Origin: Capsicum annuum
Taxonomy: Eukaryota > Streptophyta > Magnoliopsida > Solanales > Solanaceae
Assembly (NCBI RefSeq): GCF_002878395.1
Contig: NC_061115.1
Coordinates: 91,757,755 to 91,821,754, forward strand
Direction of reading: 5' to 3'
Length of the DNA stretch: 64,000 nt
Both the position numbers and the translations under genes were made by a program. This document shows positions 23,701 to 34,330 of the stretch, in pieces (within the stretch, counting starts at the first letter, position 1; every line of letters starts with the position of its first letter). The notes below the pieces were generated by a model. It made no database searches and had not been told where the DNA came from. It saw only the letters and a program-made list of their open reading frames with translations.

Positions 23701-24266
23701 TAAATATGGTGAAAAATGACCCAAAATCCCTTTAAAACAGTGTTTCAACGCTGTCTCGGACCATTCTGACGATCAGAGTGACAGAGTGATGGACCGTCAC
23801 TCTGGTGACTAACCATCACTCCCATCATCACTTTTGGTCCATAAAAGTCCCTCACTTGATGGCCAAAGTGGTGTTCCATCACTAACTTGTCGGTCCGTCA
23901 GCTTGTCCATCACTCTTGAATAGCTCGGACAGCTCTCAGTAAAACAGCCATAACTTCTTACTCCAATATTGGATTTTGAAAAAATTGGTATCGTTTGAAA
24001 GATAAATATATTAAATATATTTTTTAGGTCATGAGATAAAAAATTATTTGTATAATTGGAGATATTCTCATTGGAAGTTGACTATGGCAATGTCCTTCTC
24101 AAGAATTCAGTCGGTAAGGGATGTTTTGATTCGTCTAATAGCTAGGATGTATTTAAGGCCCTAATACACATCAAAATTGATCATAAAAGTATCAACTCAC
24201 TAATATTTATTTAACATGTGCTTGAATCATGGTTCTACTATTGGTTGGGATTCTCGGGGTATTACA
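20789..24266 (-). repeat. 5' LTR of the gag-only element
   Basis: Right-hand LTR, 3478 bases. On the plus strand it runs from TGTAACACTCCGAGATCCC to GGGGTATTACA, giving proper TG...CA ends on the minus strand. It matches the left LTR along its whole length. As the 5' copy it carries the promoter region at about 23715-23935 and the U5-side word array at about 21460-21995. Confidence 0.93.
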
Positions 24267-24271
24267 ACAAT
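24267..24271 (+). other. Target-site duplication ACAAT, right copy
   Basis: A perfect repeat of 15478-15482, directly after the LTR end ATTACA. It proves that 15483-24266 inserted as one unit. Confidence 0.93.
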
Positions 24272-24881
24272 CCAGGTCAATGATTTTAAAATCTCATGCT
24301 TAAACCTTGTTCCCTATCCTGGCATCTTATACATTTGTATATATGAATGTGTGCATATAGTTTTGGGATGATTTTGGACATGTAATTATGTTATTATATC
24401 CCCTAAGTTACATGCTAGCGCTCACCCCACTAACGATCCTCGGATGCTATATTGTTTCATAATGCAGGGTCCAAAGCCACTTCTTTAACCCCTGTGCAGC
24501 GTTAGGTGGATTAGCAGGTGTGTCGAATAGTTGTGAAATGGTGATCCTTCAACCTACAAAAGTCCTTATCATTTCCATATTTTTTTATGTTAACTCGATA
24601 TTTTTTTATTCTTTTAGTCATGGTCAAGGGCATGTCCTGGCCTATTTAGTATTATGGTTTTAGAGGCTATTATGGATAGATATAGGTTAGTTGGTCATTA
24701 TTTTGACATTGTTTCTTCAATTCATTTATCCATATTATTATTACTAGTTATTGACTTTTGAATTTTTACTATGGTTATTATTATTATAGTGCTCTTGAGG
24801 TTGGATTAACCGGGTGGTCTCCGGTCCATGGTGGATTTGAGATATTCGTCACGGCGAGGCCCTAGTTTGGATTTTGACAAT
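24272..24881 (+). repeat. LTR of gypsy element H, second part
   Basis: Continues the LTR interrupted at 15482. It has the same blocks in the same order as element 1 LTR: catgcttaaaccttgttccc, the 'ccccactaacgatc' segment, atgcagg, ggtggtctccggtcc and gcgaggccctagttt. It ends at the primer site at 24884. Confidence 0.88.
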
Positions 24882-24883
24882 AT

Positions 24884-25003
24884 TGGTATCAAGCCATGGT
24901 TTAGAGTCACTAGGTGTCTAAAAATACTTACTGAGCAGATTTCTTTTTATGGGTGTGCAATGCGCCATATTTATAAAATATACTAGGCATTTAGGAATGT
25001 TTC
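24884..25003 (+). other. Primer-binding site and leader of element H
   Basis: TGGTATCAAGCC at 24884-24895 is a slightly eroded initiator Met tRNA site. The next about 100 bases align with the element 1 leader: gggtgtgcaatgcgccatat matches gggtgtgcaggatgctacac, and ggcatttaggaatgtttct matches ggcatttaagaatgattct. The leader is cut at 25003 by the Athila-like array. Element H is therefore a 5'-LTR-first plus-strand gypsy element. Confidence 0.85.
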
Positions 25004-26631
25004 TGATCTGAGGTGGTTTTATGCACTTTAGTGTTTTTATCCTAGTTTTTAGCCTTGTTTTAAGGAAAAATTGTGTGATTAATGTTTTAATGGTGATATA
25101 ATTAGAATCTAAGTGTTTAAGTATGTGATCACAATGTTTATGGTGTCTTTCAAAAAAGTTTGTACTTAATTTGGTCACTTAGAGTTCAAACGAGAAAACT
25201 AGGGTTACTAGCTTGAGCTAGGTATTTGTCTAGTTGATCGTGATAGATTCTAATATGTATAATAATTTATTAAGGTATGATTGTGTAATTATGTGTGGAA
25301 AAAACTGTTTGTAATGTTCAAAGTGCAATTGGATCAAACCAATAATCAAAACACTAAGCTAAAGATTTAAAGGACGACACTAGTTCTTAGCTTGAGTTTT
25401 TAGTTCATTGTTCTTGATGTTGTATTGTATTGAGATCTAATATGTGGTGTTTGATGCTGTATGATTCTTGTTTAGTTGATTTTTATGATATATATAGGAT
25501 ATACAAGCTGTAAATCAAGTGGAAACAACACCAAAAGGCTTGGGATGGAAGACAAATGCACAAGACAAAGTGTGGATGTCAAATTCAATTTCCAATGTGA
25601 CACAACCCTTATTCTAGGGGATAAAATAACGTCCAGAACCCCTTATTCCATTTTAGAAAGCAAGGCATCTCACACCTTATTCCCTGGGACTAAGAAACGT
25701 GCCCCGGAGCTTATTCCCCCACCGGCCAAATTTTGCTACTATAAATACAACACTTGTACACGTTATTTAATTTGGATGTCTTAGAGGCTTGGAAAGGGGC
25801 TGATAAACACTTCAAATATTTATTTTATTTCTATTCTTTAGGTTGTTTATGTATTATAATATTTTTTCCTTTATTGTGTTTACGATTATATCCATGAGTG
25901 GCTAAACGCCCCATTTCCGGGGTTAAGGCCAAGAACATGTTTACTTATGCTTTGAATTGAGTTTGTTTGAATTTCTTATAATATTTAGTTGTTTATTTAT
26001 CCTTGTTATAACTATTTTAAGGATTTTCTAGCCTTATAATATATATGTTATCATCTTTGTGAGCTCGAGAGGAGGGATAAGAAGATAGAACATGGAAATA
26101 AATAGAGTAGGGTTCTTATTCTTTTATAAAATAAGAAATTTGAATTAGCGTCTAGGATAGAGATATAACTAGAAGCCTTATTTGGTTCACTACGGGATAA
26201 AATATAAATTCATTTAGCTTAGTTCTTACATTCCTGCTTAACGATGTAGTTGTGGGTTTACGTTAGACAGGTAATTAGAGACTCGAGAGACCATGATCAT
26301 AAAATCAACCCTGTGAATCAACAACCAAGATAAGCAATCTAATAAATGAAGTTCAATAGCATAGTATGACTATTCTTAGTTCTTTAACCCTGGGATTTCA
26401 TCCATTGATTGTCCAAAGTCTTTACTTTTCCGCATTATTTTAGTTTACTTTTAGTTTACAAACTTTCAAAACTCTTTAGGTTATGTTACACTAGTTTAAT
26501 CTCAATTGTTAAAATAGAAGTGGATAGTTTCTTAACATAAGTCTCTGTGAGATTGATATTCAACTTTATTTAAGGCCACTATATTACTTGGTGAGACCAC
26601 GTACACTTGCGTGTGCACTTGGACGCAATCA
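25004..26631 (+). repeat. LTR A of the Athila-like array
   Basis: 1628 bases, TGATCTGAGG...GCAATCA. It contains a U3 array of 'ccttattcc' words (about 25600-25715), a clear TATA box TATAAATA at 25740-25747 and a conserved CCATGAGTGGCTAAACG box at 25892-25908. The end holds an imperfect inverted pair around gtacacttgcgtgtgcac (26601-26618). Flanked on the left by element H leader; the 5 bases before it are TGTTTC-side sequence with no surviving partner. Confidence 0.9.
25598..25747 (+). promoter_or_regulatory. U3 word array and TATA box in LTR A
   Basis: Four 'CTTATTC' words (acccttattctagggg, ccccttattcca, accttattccctggg, gcttattccccc), most with a following AGGGG/TGGGG half, precede the TATA box TATAAATA at 25740-25747. 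The same array and box recur at about 31030-31212 in LTR B and at 36840-36997 in LTR C. The box 'ctactataaatacaacac' is unchanged in all three copies, which makes it the most convincing promoter in the window. Confidence 0.7.
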
Positions 26632-26636
26632 AGTTT

Positions 26637-26654
26637 TGGCCCTGTTGTCGGGGA
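26637..26654 (+). other. Primer-binding site, internal A (Asp tRNA type)
   Basis: TGGCCCTGTTGTCGGGGA follows LTR A after a five-base spacer. It is a worn copy of the TGGCGCCGTTGCCGGGGA site (tRNA-Asp type) used by Athila and Tat lineages. Confidence 0.82.
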
Positions 26655-26894
26655 CTTGTAAATTTGTAACTATTTTTGTGTTAGTTTTACTTTTTAGATT
26701 TCTTTGGTACTTTACACTTGGTCTTGGTATTAAATTTGTAGGAAATAGGTTTGCAGACTAATAAGCTGGCAAAGGATATGGAATTGGTTTAACCAAGCGC
26801 CAAACCTAAGCAATGCTTTCCCTAATTAAGGAAAGAAGCAGTAATTCTCCCCCACATCCCACAAATTCAAGAGGAACAAGACAATCCTGATCTA

Positions 26895-28150
26895 ATGGCT
26901 GAATATCAACCAGGCCGCAACACAGTTTACAAAGTGGCAATCCTATTTTCAACAAATTTGACCTCCCCTTTTCAGAAACTGGCTATTGGAGGTAACTTTG
27001 AGTTGAAATAGAATGTAGTGTAGCTTTTGGTTAGTAGTGGATAGGGATTTCACATAGGTGTGTTAACTAATTTTGATAGGCTGACATTATTCCCCTTTTT
27101 ACTATTAGGGGAAGCAAAGAAGTGGTTGAACGCTGAGCTGGCAAGTTCAAACACAACTTGGAATGACTTATCCAAGAAATTCCTCTTTCGATTCATTCTA
27201 TTTGGAAAGATAGCAAGACTACGTGGTGAGATTGTGCACTTCAAATAGAAGGTAGATGAGAACCTCAATTATGCATAGGAGAGATTCAAGGCTCTTCTTC
27301 AGGACTGCCCATATCATTAGATGTCTAATGAGGTACTAGCTCACACATTTGTTGAGGAACTTAATCACAAGACAATTGCTAGATTCAGTTGCAGGTGGTC
27401 AAGCGTTGGAATTAACATATGACAAGCTTTATACCTTGTTGAACCAGATTGCATAAGGAAATCCTGAGTGGCATTCTGACTCAAGAAATACTATAAAAAA
27501 AGTTGCAGTTGTGTGGAAGGTGGACCAGTATTCTGTTATATCCTCTCAGATTGATGTGCTACAAAATTAGTTAACTACTTAATTCATCAATATGAAATTA
27601 GGGGTTACACAACCTGCAGCATCAGTTACTGTAATTTAGCGGATGGGTACTTGGTGTGAGATTTATGGAAACAATGGTCATTCTACAATCATGTGCTACA
27701 AATGTTGAGTTAGTTATGTTTGTAGGCAATGCTCAAAGACTGAATTACGAAAATGGCTACAATCTAAAGTGGAAGAATAAGCCACCAAATCCATTATGGA
27801 ATGGACAATAGTAGTAGTTTTAGCAGTAGAATCAGGCCATGACTTAGACTAGCAATATGGAAGAGATGTTGAAACAAATTTTATCTACTCAAGTACAATT
27901 GGCAGCAGATGTAAAGATTCAACAAGAAGACATAAAGATCAAGAAAGTGGCTACAAAGAACTTGGAGATGTAGGTTGGGAAACTACTACAAACACAAAAT
28001 GTCAGGCCTTAAGGTGGCTTACCAAGTAAAACTGAAATCCTAAATAATTAATGGCAATCACTTTGAGAAGTGGTAAAGAGCTTAATAAAGAACCTCTAAA
28101 GAAAACTAAGGAGGTAGATGCAAAGTTGATTCCCCCCACGGGTATCTAAT
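26895..28150 (+). pseudogene. gag: Gag of internal A
   Basis: The start at 26895 (MAEYQPGRN) is shared with internal B at 32294. The gag core is readable at 27060-27248: RLTLFPFLLLGEAKKWLNAE, then TTWNDLSKKFL. A block of about 70 bases present in internal B (EDPQVLLQNFLEICDIF) is missing at about 27045. The zinc knuckle at 27655-27696 reads C-x2-Y-x4-H-x4-C, the second Cys changed to Tyr. The C-terminal part (VKIQQEDIKIKKVATKNLEM) runs at about 27905-27970. Several stops and frame slips. Confidence 0.82.
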
Positions 28151-28309
28151 AAAGCTGTTGAAAAGTTGAGAAAGTCTGAGTAATCAAAAACCAAAGTTGC
28201 TTAGCAGGAGAAACAGAAACTACCACCACCTTTCCTCTAGAGGCTTAGAAAATCAAAGGGGGATGCGTGCTTCAAGAAGTTCTTTGACACATTCAGAGAG
28301 ATACACATA

Positions 28310-28880
28310 AACTTACCTTTTTTAGATGTTTTGTAGGGAATGCCCAATTATGCTAAGTACTTGAAGGATGTGTTCACTAATAAAGATAAGTTGCATAATG
28401 TTGCGACAGTAGCACTTAATAAGGAGTGTAGCTCTGTAGTGATGCAGAAGATGCCCAAAAGGCTCAAAGATCCTGGGAATTTCACTCTTTCCATTCAAAT
28501 TAGTAGCAATGGTGATCTACATACTTCATGATATGGGGAAAGTATCAACTTGATGCCCCTCTCTTTGCTTAACACTTTGGACTTAGGGAAACCTGGGCTG
28601 AGCTCTGTGTTACTTTAATTGGCAGATCGGACCCTAGCCCATCCTAAAGAAATCATAGAAGATGTTCTCATAAAGGTTGGTAAGTTTATTATTCCTGCTG
28701 ATTATATTATTTTAGATTTTTAGGCAGATAAAAGAGTACCTATCATCTTGGGACATCCATTCTTGGTGATAGAAGGAGCATTGATAGATGTGAAAGAGGA
28801 CATGTTCACAATAAGGTTGATGATGAAGAGGTTGTTTTCAAAGTATACAAACCATTTAACATACTATCCCACTACAAGGA
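28310..28880 (+). pseudogene. Aspartic protease of internal A
   Basis: The lead-in region MPNYAKYLKDVFTNKDKL is open at 28340-28531 and continues VVMQKMPKRLKDPGNFTLSI. The active-site block (family D-L-G-A-S-x-N-L-M-P) is split by a frame slip: HDMGK, then INLMPLSL in another frame (about 28525-28565). The C-terminal signature RVPIILGHPFLVIEGALIDV follows at about 28735-28795. The lead-in, active-site block and ILGxPFL signature are those of Athila/Tat retropepsins. No RT follows. Confidence 0.82.
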
Positions 28881-30444
28881 TTGGTACATGATTACAGTGA
28901 TTGAAGGGATAAGTGTAGGGTGGTGAAGTATATTCCACAAAAGACCTCTTCAGACTTTCTCATTGAGCTACCCAAGACACAAATACCTATACCCAAAATG
29001 ATATAGATTGATGAGCCTAAAACGGATAATATTGATAAAGATGATAACCTTGATAGTTCACACTCAAAAGGTCAGAATCAAAATAATAAGATGGTCTCTA
29101 AGTAGGAGGAAAAGGATGAAGGAAAATAGATGTGTCAAAGATTGAGTTGTGCCGCAACACTAAATCAGGCGCTAGTTGGGAGAAAATCCAAGTTATTGTA
29201 TGTTTTATTTTTCGTATTTTAGTTCTTACTTAACTAGTTTTTTTATTTTTGTTGAGTCACAGGTTGATCGGAAGTCTAAGTACCAAAAAAACTGAGCTAA
29301 GTAGCATCGTAAAGACTAAGTGTGGGGTCTGCGGACCTCTTGATGTATAAATATTCTACTAGCAAGGCCTCAGAGAGTATTGCTATCTCTACTTTTAAAT
29401 ATACTTTGGGGACAAAGTAGATTTTTAAGTGTGGGGTAGGGAAATCCCCATTTTAGGAGTAATTTTAAAAATAATTGTTAGGAATAAATAGGATATTATT
29501 TTTGGTTCTATATTTTATTTCATGATGCAAGTGTTTGGTTGAAAAAATCATGTTGATTGTGTCAATTACTACTTTTGAGACTCCTAGGCTCATGATTACG
29601 ACTCTTGTAAATGTTGGCTTAATGTTGAATTCTTGAAATTATTTGGTTGAGAGTCTATGATGATCCTACTTGAGTTAAGAATGTGCCATTTGTGTGAGGG
29701 TTTTGTGTATTCCTTGTTGCATTTTATGCTAGAACTTTCCTAGTGTTTGTTCAAAGAAAAATAAAGAGTGTGGGTTTAGAAAATGATATAGGCATTTCTT
29801 TGATAGACATGTTTATACCTTCTATCGACCTACCCTTATGCATAATCCTAGTTAACCGCATTGCCTTTCGGTTTTTCTTTAGTAGCCTCATATATAGCCT
29901 AATTCCCTTCTTTGATTAACCTTAATCTGATTGAAAGCTCCTAAGCATTTTAGTGTAAAATTAATTAAGTTAAGGAGTTGGAAATTCAAGTAGGGAAAAG
30001 GTGAAAGTGAAGCCCCAAAGTAATATTTATTGGTGTAATAAATTGATGTGTTGTGGTTGGAAGTTAAATAAAGTTGTGCTAAAAAAATGAATCATGAATT
30101 AATAGACAATACTCCCACCATAGTGTATGTGAATGAGCTTAATGAGATGGGGCAAACCAAAATATGTGTGAAGGTAGTAGTGGTGAAAGGTTGTTGTTAG
30201 TATTAATTGTATAATGTAATGTATTAAAGTTCTTAGGGAAGATAGTCACTATTCTTGGCCAAAATAGTTCCTACCCATCCCTTAGCCTATATAACATGCT
30301 TAGTGTAGAAACTTGCATTCTGTGAAGTCATTATAGTACTAACTTTAGTTTCTTGCTTATAGTATAAGTGTAGAGTCACCTTAGCTTATGATTCTTAAAT
30401 TAAATAGTTCTTCGAGTTCAAACAAGACTTTAAGTGTGGGGTGG
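28881..30444 (+). other. 3' noncoding region of internal A with conserved motif, mini-intron and polypurine tract
   Basis: No pol genes are seen. At 29151-29193 lies a block (gcaacactaaatcaggcgct, then ttgggagaaaatccaag) that matches the motif found after pol in Athila/Tat elements (family form ...GCGCTTGTTGGGAGGCAACCCA...). A GT...AG segment at 29198-29262 (GTATGTTTT to TCACAG, T-rich before the AG) may be an intron. The rest is noncoding. AAGTGTGGGGTGG at 30432-30444 is the polypurine tract before LTR B. Relative to internal B about 330 bases are missing near 30290. Confidence 0.7.
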
Positions 30445-32030
30445 TGATCTGAGGTGGTTGTATGCACTTTAGTGTTGTTATCCTAGCTTATTTAGCCTTA
30501 TTTTGAGAACAAAATGTGTGTTTAATTAGTTAATGGTGATATAATTTATAATCTAAGTTTTTAAATATGTGATCACAATGTTTATGGTGTCTTTCAAACA
30601 AGTTTGTACATAATTTGGTCACTTAAAGTTCAAACGAGAAAACTAATGTTACTAGCTTGAGCTAGGTGTTTGTCTAGTTGATCGGGATGGACTATACTAT
30701 GTATAATGAGTTACTAAGTTATGATTGTATAATTATGTGTGTAAAAACTTTTTTATAATGTTCAAAGTGGAATTGTATCAATCCAAGAGTCAAAACACTA
30801 AACCAAAGATTTAAAGGACGATATTAGTTCTTAGATTGAATTTCTGGTTCACCATTCTTGATGTTGTGTCATTTTGAGCTCTGATACATGATGTTTGATG
30901 ATTTAGGATTCTTAGTGATTTTATTTTTATGATATATTTAGGATATAAAAGTTAGGAAATCAAGTGAAAACAACACCAAAAGTCTTGGGATGGAAGACAA
31001 ATGCACAAGACAAAGTGTGGACGTCAAAATGCAATTTCCAGTGTGCCCTCGCGATAAAGGGGTGACGCACCCCTTATTCCAGGGGATCAATCATTGTGAA
31101 TCATCCCTTAGTCAAGGGTATAAATCAAGGCACCGCACACATTATTCCCTAGAACTAACCAACGCGCCACGGAGCTTATTCCTACACCGGCCAAATTTTG
31201 CTACTATAAATACAACACTTGTACACGTTATTTAATTTGGTTTTCTTGGAGGCTTTTATATGGGATGATAAACACTTCAAATAGTTTTTTTATTTTTATA
31301 ATTTAGGTTGTTTATATATTATAATATATTTTCCTTTTTGTTGATTACGATTATGTCCATGAGTAGCTAAACGCCCCCTTTTCGAGGTTAAGGCCAAAAA
31401 CATGTTTACTTATGCTTTGAATTGAGTTTGTTTGTATTTATTATCTTATTTGTTGTTTATTTATCCTTTTTATAACTAATTTAAGGATTTTTAACCCTTA
31501 GAATACATATATTGTCGACTTTGTATAAAATAAGGGATTTGAATTACTGTCTAGGATAGAGATATACCTAGAAGCCTTATTTAGTTCACTATGGAATGAA
31601 GCATAAATGTGTTTAGCTTAGTTCTCACATCCCAGCTCAACGATATTATTGTGAGTCTAACTTAGATAGGTTATTAGAGGCTCGAGAGATCATGATCATA
31701 AAATCAACCCCATGAATAAACAACCAAGATAAGAAATCTAATGCATGAAGTTCTAAAGCGTAGTATGACTGTTCGTAGTCCTTTAACCCTGGGCTTTCAT
31801 CCATTGATTGTTCAAAGTCTTTACTTTTACGCATTATTTTAGTTTACTTTTAGTTTACAAACTTTCAAAACTCTTTTGGTTACGTTGCACTAGTTTAATT
31901 TCAATTGTTAAACTAGAATTGGATAGTTGCTTAATACAAGTCTCTAAGGGATCGATGCTTGACTTTATTTAAGGACATTGTATTACTTATTGAGAACATG
32001 TACACTTGCATGTTCACTTGGGTGCAATCA
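30445..32030 (+). repeat. LTR B of the Athila-like array (shared middle LTR)
   Basis: 1586 bases, TGATCTGAGG...GCAATCA. It serves both as 3' LTR of internal A (polypurine tract before it) and 5' LTR of internal B (primer site after it). TATAAATA is at 31205-31212 and the CCATGAGTAGCTAAACG box at 31357-31373. Compared with LTR A it lacks a stretch near 31525 (the segment around 'gagctcgagaggagg', 26060-26125 in A). Confidence 0.9.
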
Positions 32031-32036
32031 AGATTT

Positions 32037-32054
32037 TGGTGCCATTGTCGGGGA
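32037..32054 (+). other. Primer-binding site, internal B (Asp tRNA type)
   Basis: TGGTGCCATTGTCGGGGA follows LTR B after a six-base spacer, closer to the family form than the site in internal A. Confidence 0.87.
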
Positions 32055-32293
32055 CTTGTAAATTTGAAACTATTTTTGTGTTAGTTTTACTTTTTAGATT
32101 TCTTTGGTGCTTTACACTTGGTATTTGTATTGAATTTGTAGGAAATAGGTTTGCAGACTATTGAGCTGGCAAAGGATAGGGAATTGGTTAAACCAAGCCC
32201 CGATCCCAAGTAACGCTTTCCCAATTGAGGAGAGAAGTAGTACTTATCCCTCACATCCTACAAATTCAAGAGAAACAAGACAATCCTGCTCTA

Positions 32294-33604
32294 ATGGCTG
32301 AATATCAACCAGCCCACAGGATAATTCACAAAGTGGCAATCCCACTTTAGATAAATTTGACCTCTCCTTTTTAGAAACCTGCTACTTCAGGTAACTTTGA
32401 GCGAAAATGGAACATGGTGCATCTTTTAATCAACAGTGGAGAGTTTATAGTGATTTCATATGAAGACCCACAAGTTCTCCTACAAAACTTCCTTGAGATC
32501 TGTGACATATTCATCCCTATTGGTATGTTAACTTATTATGTTAGGTTGACACTGTTTCCCTTTTCACTATTAGGGGAAGCAAAGAAGTGGTTGAACGCTA
32601 AGCCATTAAGTTCAATCACAACTTGGTATGACTTATCCCAGAAATTCCTCATCTGATTCTTTCCATCTAGCAAGATGCAAGACTGTGCTGTGAGATTGTG
32701 TGCTTCAAACAGAAGCTAGATAAGAACCTCTATCATGCATGGTAGAAATTCAAGGCTTTTTTTTGGGACTGTCCACATCATCAGCAGTCCAATGAGGTAC
32801 TAGCTAATACATTTGTTGAGGCACTTGATCACAAAACAATTGATAGATTTAGCTACATCTGGTCAAGCATTGGAATTCACGTATGACGAGATTTATACCT
32901 TGTTGAATCAAATTGCACAAAGAAATCCTGAGTGCTATTTTGACTTAAGAAATGCTACAAATAAGGTTGCAGTTGTGTTGAAAGTGGACTAGTTTACTGC
33001 TATATTCGCTCCTATTGCTACACTGAAAAATTAGTTAACTAATCAATTTAGTAACTAAAATTAGGGGTTACCCAACCTACAGCAACAGTCAATGTAATTT
33101 AGTAGATGAGCACTTGGTGTGAGATTTGTAGCAACAGTGGTCATTATGTGGTCGTGTGTTATAAATCTTGAGTCAGTGATCATTGTGGTAAATGTACAAA
33201 GGCCAAATTATGGAAATGCCTACATTTCAAAGTGATAGAATCAGCCACCAAATCCATCATAGAATGGATAACGGTAGCAATTTCAAAAGTAGAATCAGGC
33301 GATGATTCATACTAGCAATATGGAAGAGATGCTGGCACAAATTTTAGTTCCTCAAGCACCATTGGTAGTATATATAAAGAGTCAACAGGCAGATATGAAG
33401 AGCCAAAAAGTAGGTACAAAGAACTTGGAGATGCAGGTTAGGCAACTACTACAAACACAAAATGACAGGCCTCAAGGTGGTTTGCCAAGTAATACTAAAA
33501 ATCCTAAGCAAGTAATGGTAATCACTTTGAGGAGTTATAAAGATCTCAATGGAGAAACTCCAAATAAAACTAAGGAGGTATATGCGGAGTTGATTCCCCC
33601 ATAA
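32294..33604 (+). pseudogene. gag: Gag of internal B
   Basis: Starts MAEYQPAHR at 32294. The core is open at 32414-32656: FIVISYEDPQVLLQNFLEIC, LFPFSLLGEAKKWLN and TTWYDLSQKFL. The zinc knuckle at 33118-33159 keeps all ligands (CEICSNSGHYVVVC, the CX2CX4HX4C pattern). The C-terminal part is open at 33302-33604: MKSQKVGTKNLEMQVRQLLQ, then QNDRPQGGLPSN, then KEVYAELIPP. Stops near 32349 and 32373 and frame slips between the open blocks inactivate it. It is the best-preserved Gag of the array. Confidence 0.87.
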
Positions 33605-33699
33605 GTATCTGGTAAAGTTGTTGAAAAGTTGAGGAAAGTTAAGTACTTGAAAACCAAAGTTACTGAATAGGAGAAGCAGAGACTACCACCACCTTTCCT

Positions 33700-34330
33700 A
33701 CAGAGGCTTAGAAAAGAAAAGGAGTATGCATGCTTTAAGAAGTTCTTTGACACATTCAGAGAGCTTCACATAAACTTACCTCTTTCAGATATTTTGCAGG
33801 GAATGCCCAAGTATGCTAAGTACTTGAAAGGACGTGGTTACTAAAAAAGTTAAGCTGCAGGATACTGCGATAGAAGCACTTACTAAGGAGTGTAGCTATG
33901 TAGTGATGCAAAAGATGCCTAAAAATCTTAAAGATCCTAGGAGTTTTACTATCCCCATTCAAATTGGTAGAAGTGAGGTAGTCTACGCACTTAGTGATTT
34001 AGGGAAAAGTGTCAACTTGATGCCCCTATCCTTGTTTAATACTTTGGGCTTGGGGAATCCTAGACCGAGCTCTGTGTTACTTCAGTTGGCAGACTTGACC
34101 CTAGCCCATTAAGAAGGAATAAAGAGGATGTTCTCATTAAGGTTGGTAAGTTCATTATTCCTACTGATTTTATTGTTTTAGATTTTCAGGCATATGAAAG
34201 TTACCCGTTATCTTAGGACGTCCGTTCTTGGCGATGGGATAAGCATTTATAGATATGAGAGAGGGCACGCTCACAATGAGGTTTGATGATGAAGTGTTTA
34301 AAAGTGTACAAACCGTTCAACACACTATCC
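33700..34330 (+). pseudogene. Aspartic protease of internal B
   Basis: The lead-in (CFKKFFDTFRELHINLPLSD, about 33730-33790; MPKYAKYLK) passes through a one-base slip near 33828 into an open block at 33834-34112. That block contains VVMQKMPKNLKDPRSFTIPI and the active site ALSDLGKSVNLMP, keeping the catalytic Asp (D-L-G, about 33994). After another slip come 'YVILGRPFLAM'-type residues (ILGRPFL at about 34210-34230). This matches Athila/Tat retropepsins. It ends near 34330 with no RT or integrase following. Confidence 0.85.

Larger units (their letters stand above)
15483..24266 (-). mobile_element. Complete gag-only LTR retrotransposon (TR-GAG type), minus strand
   Basis: An 8784-base element with two LTRs of 3489 and 3478 bases, an internal region of only 1817 bases, a primer site, a polypurine tract and a perfect 5-base target duplication (ACAAT). 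The internal region codes for gag with a zinc knuckle and then passes straight to the 3' noncoding part. Protease, RT, RNase H and integrase are absent. The LTRs are nearly twice as long as the internal part. Terminal-repeat retrotransposons with only gag are known in plants; this copy needed enzymes from a relative such as element 1 or G. Confidence 0.9.
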
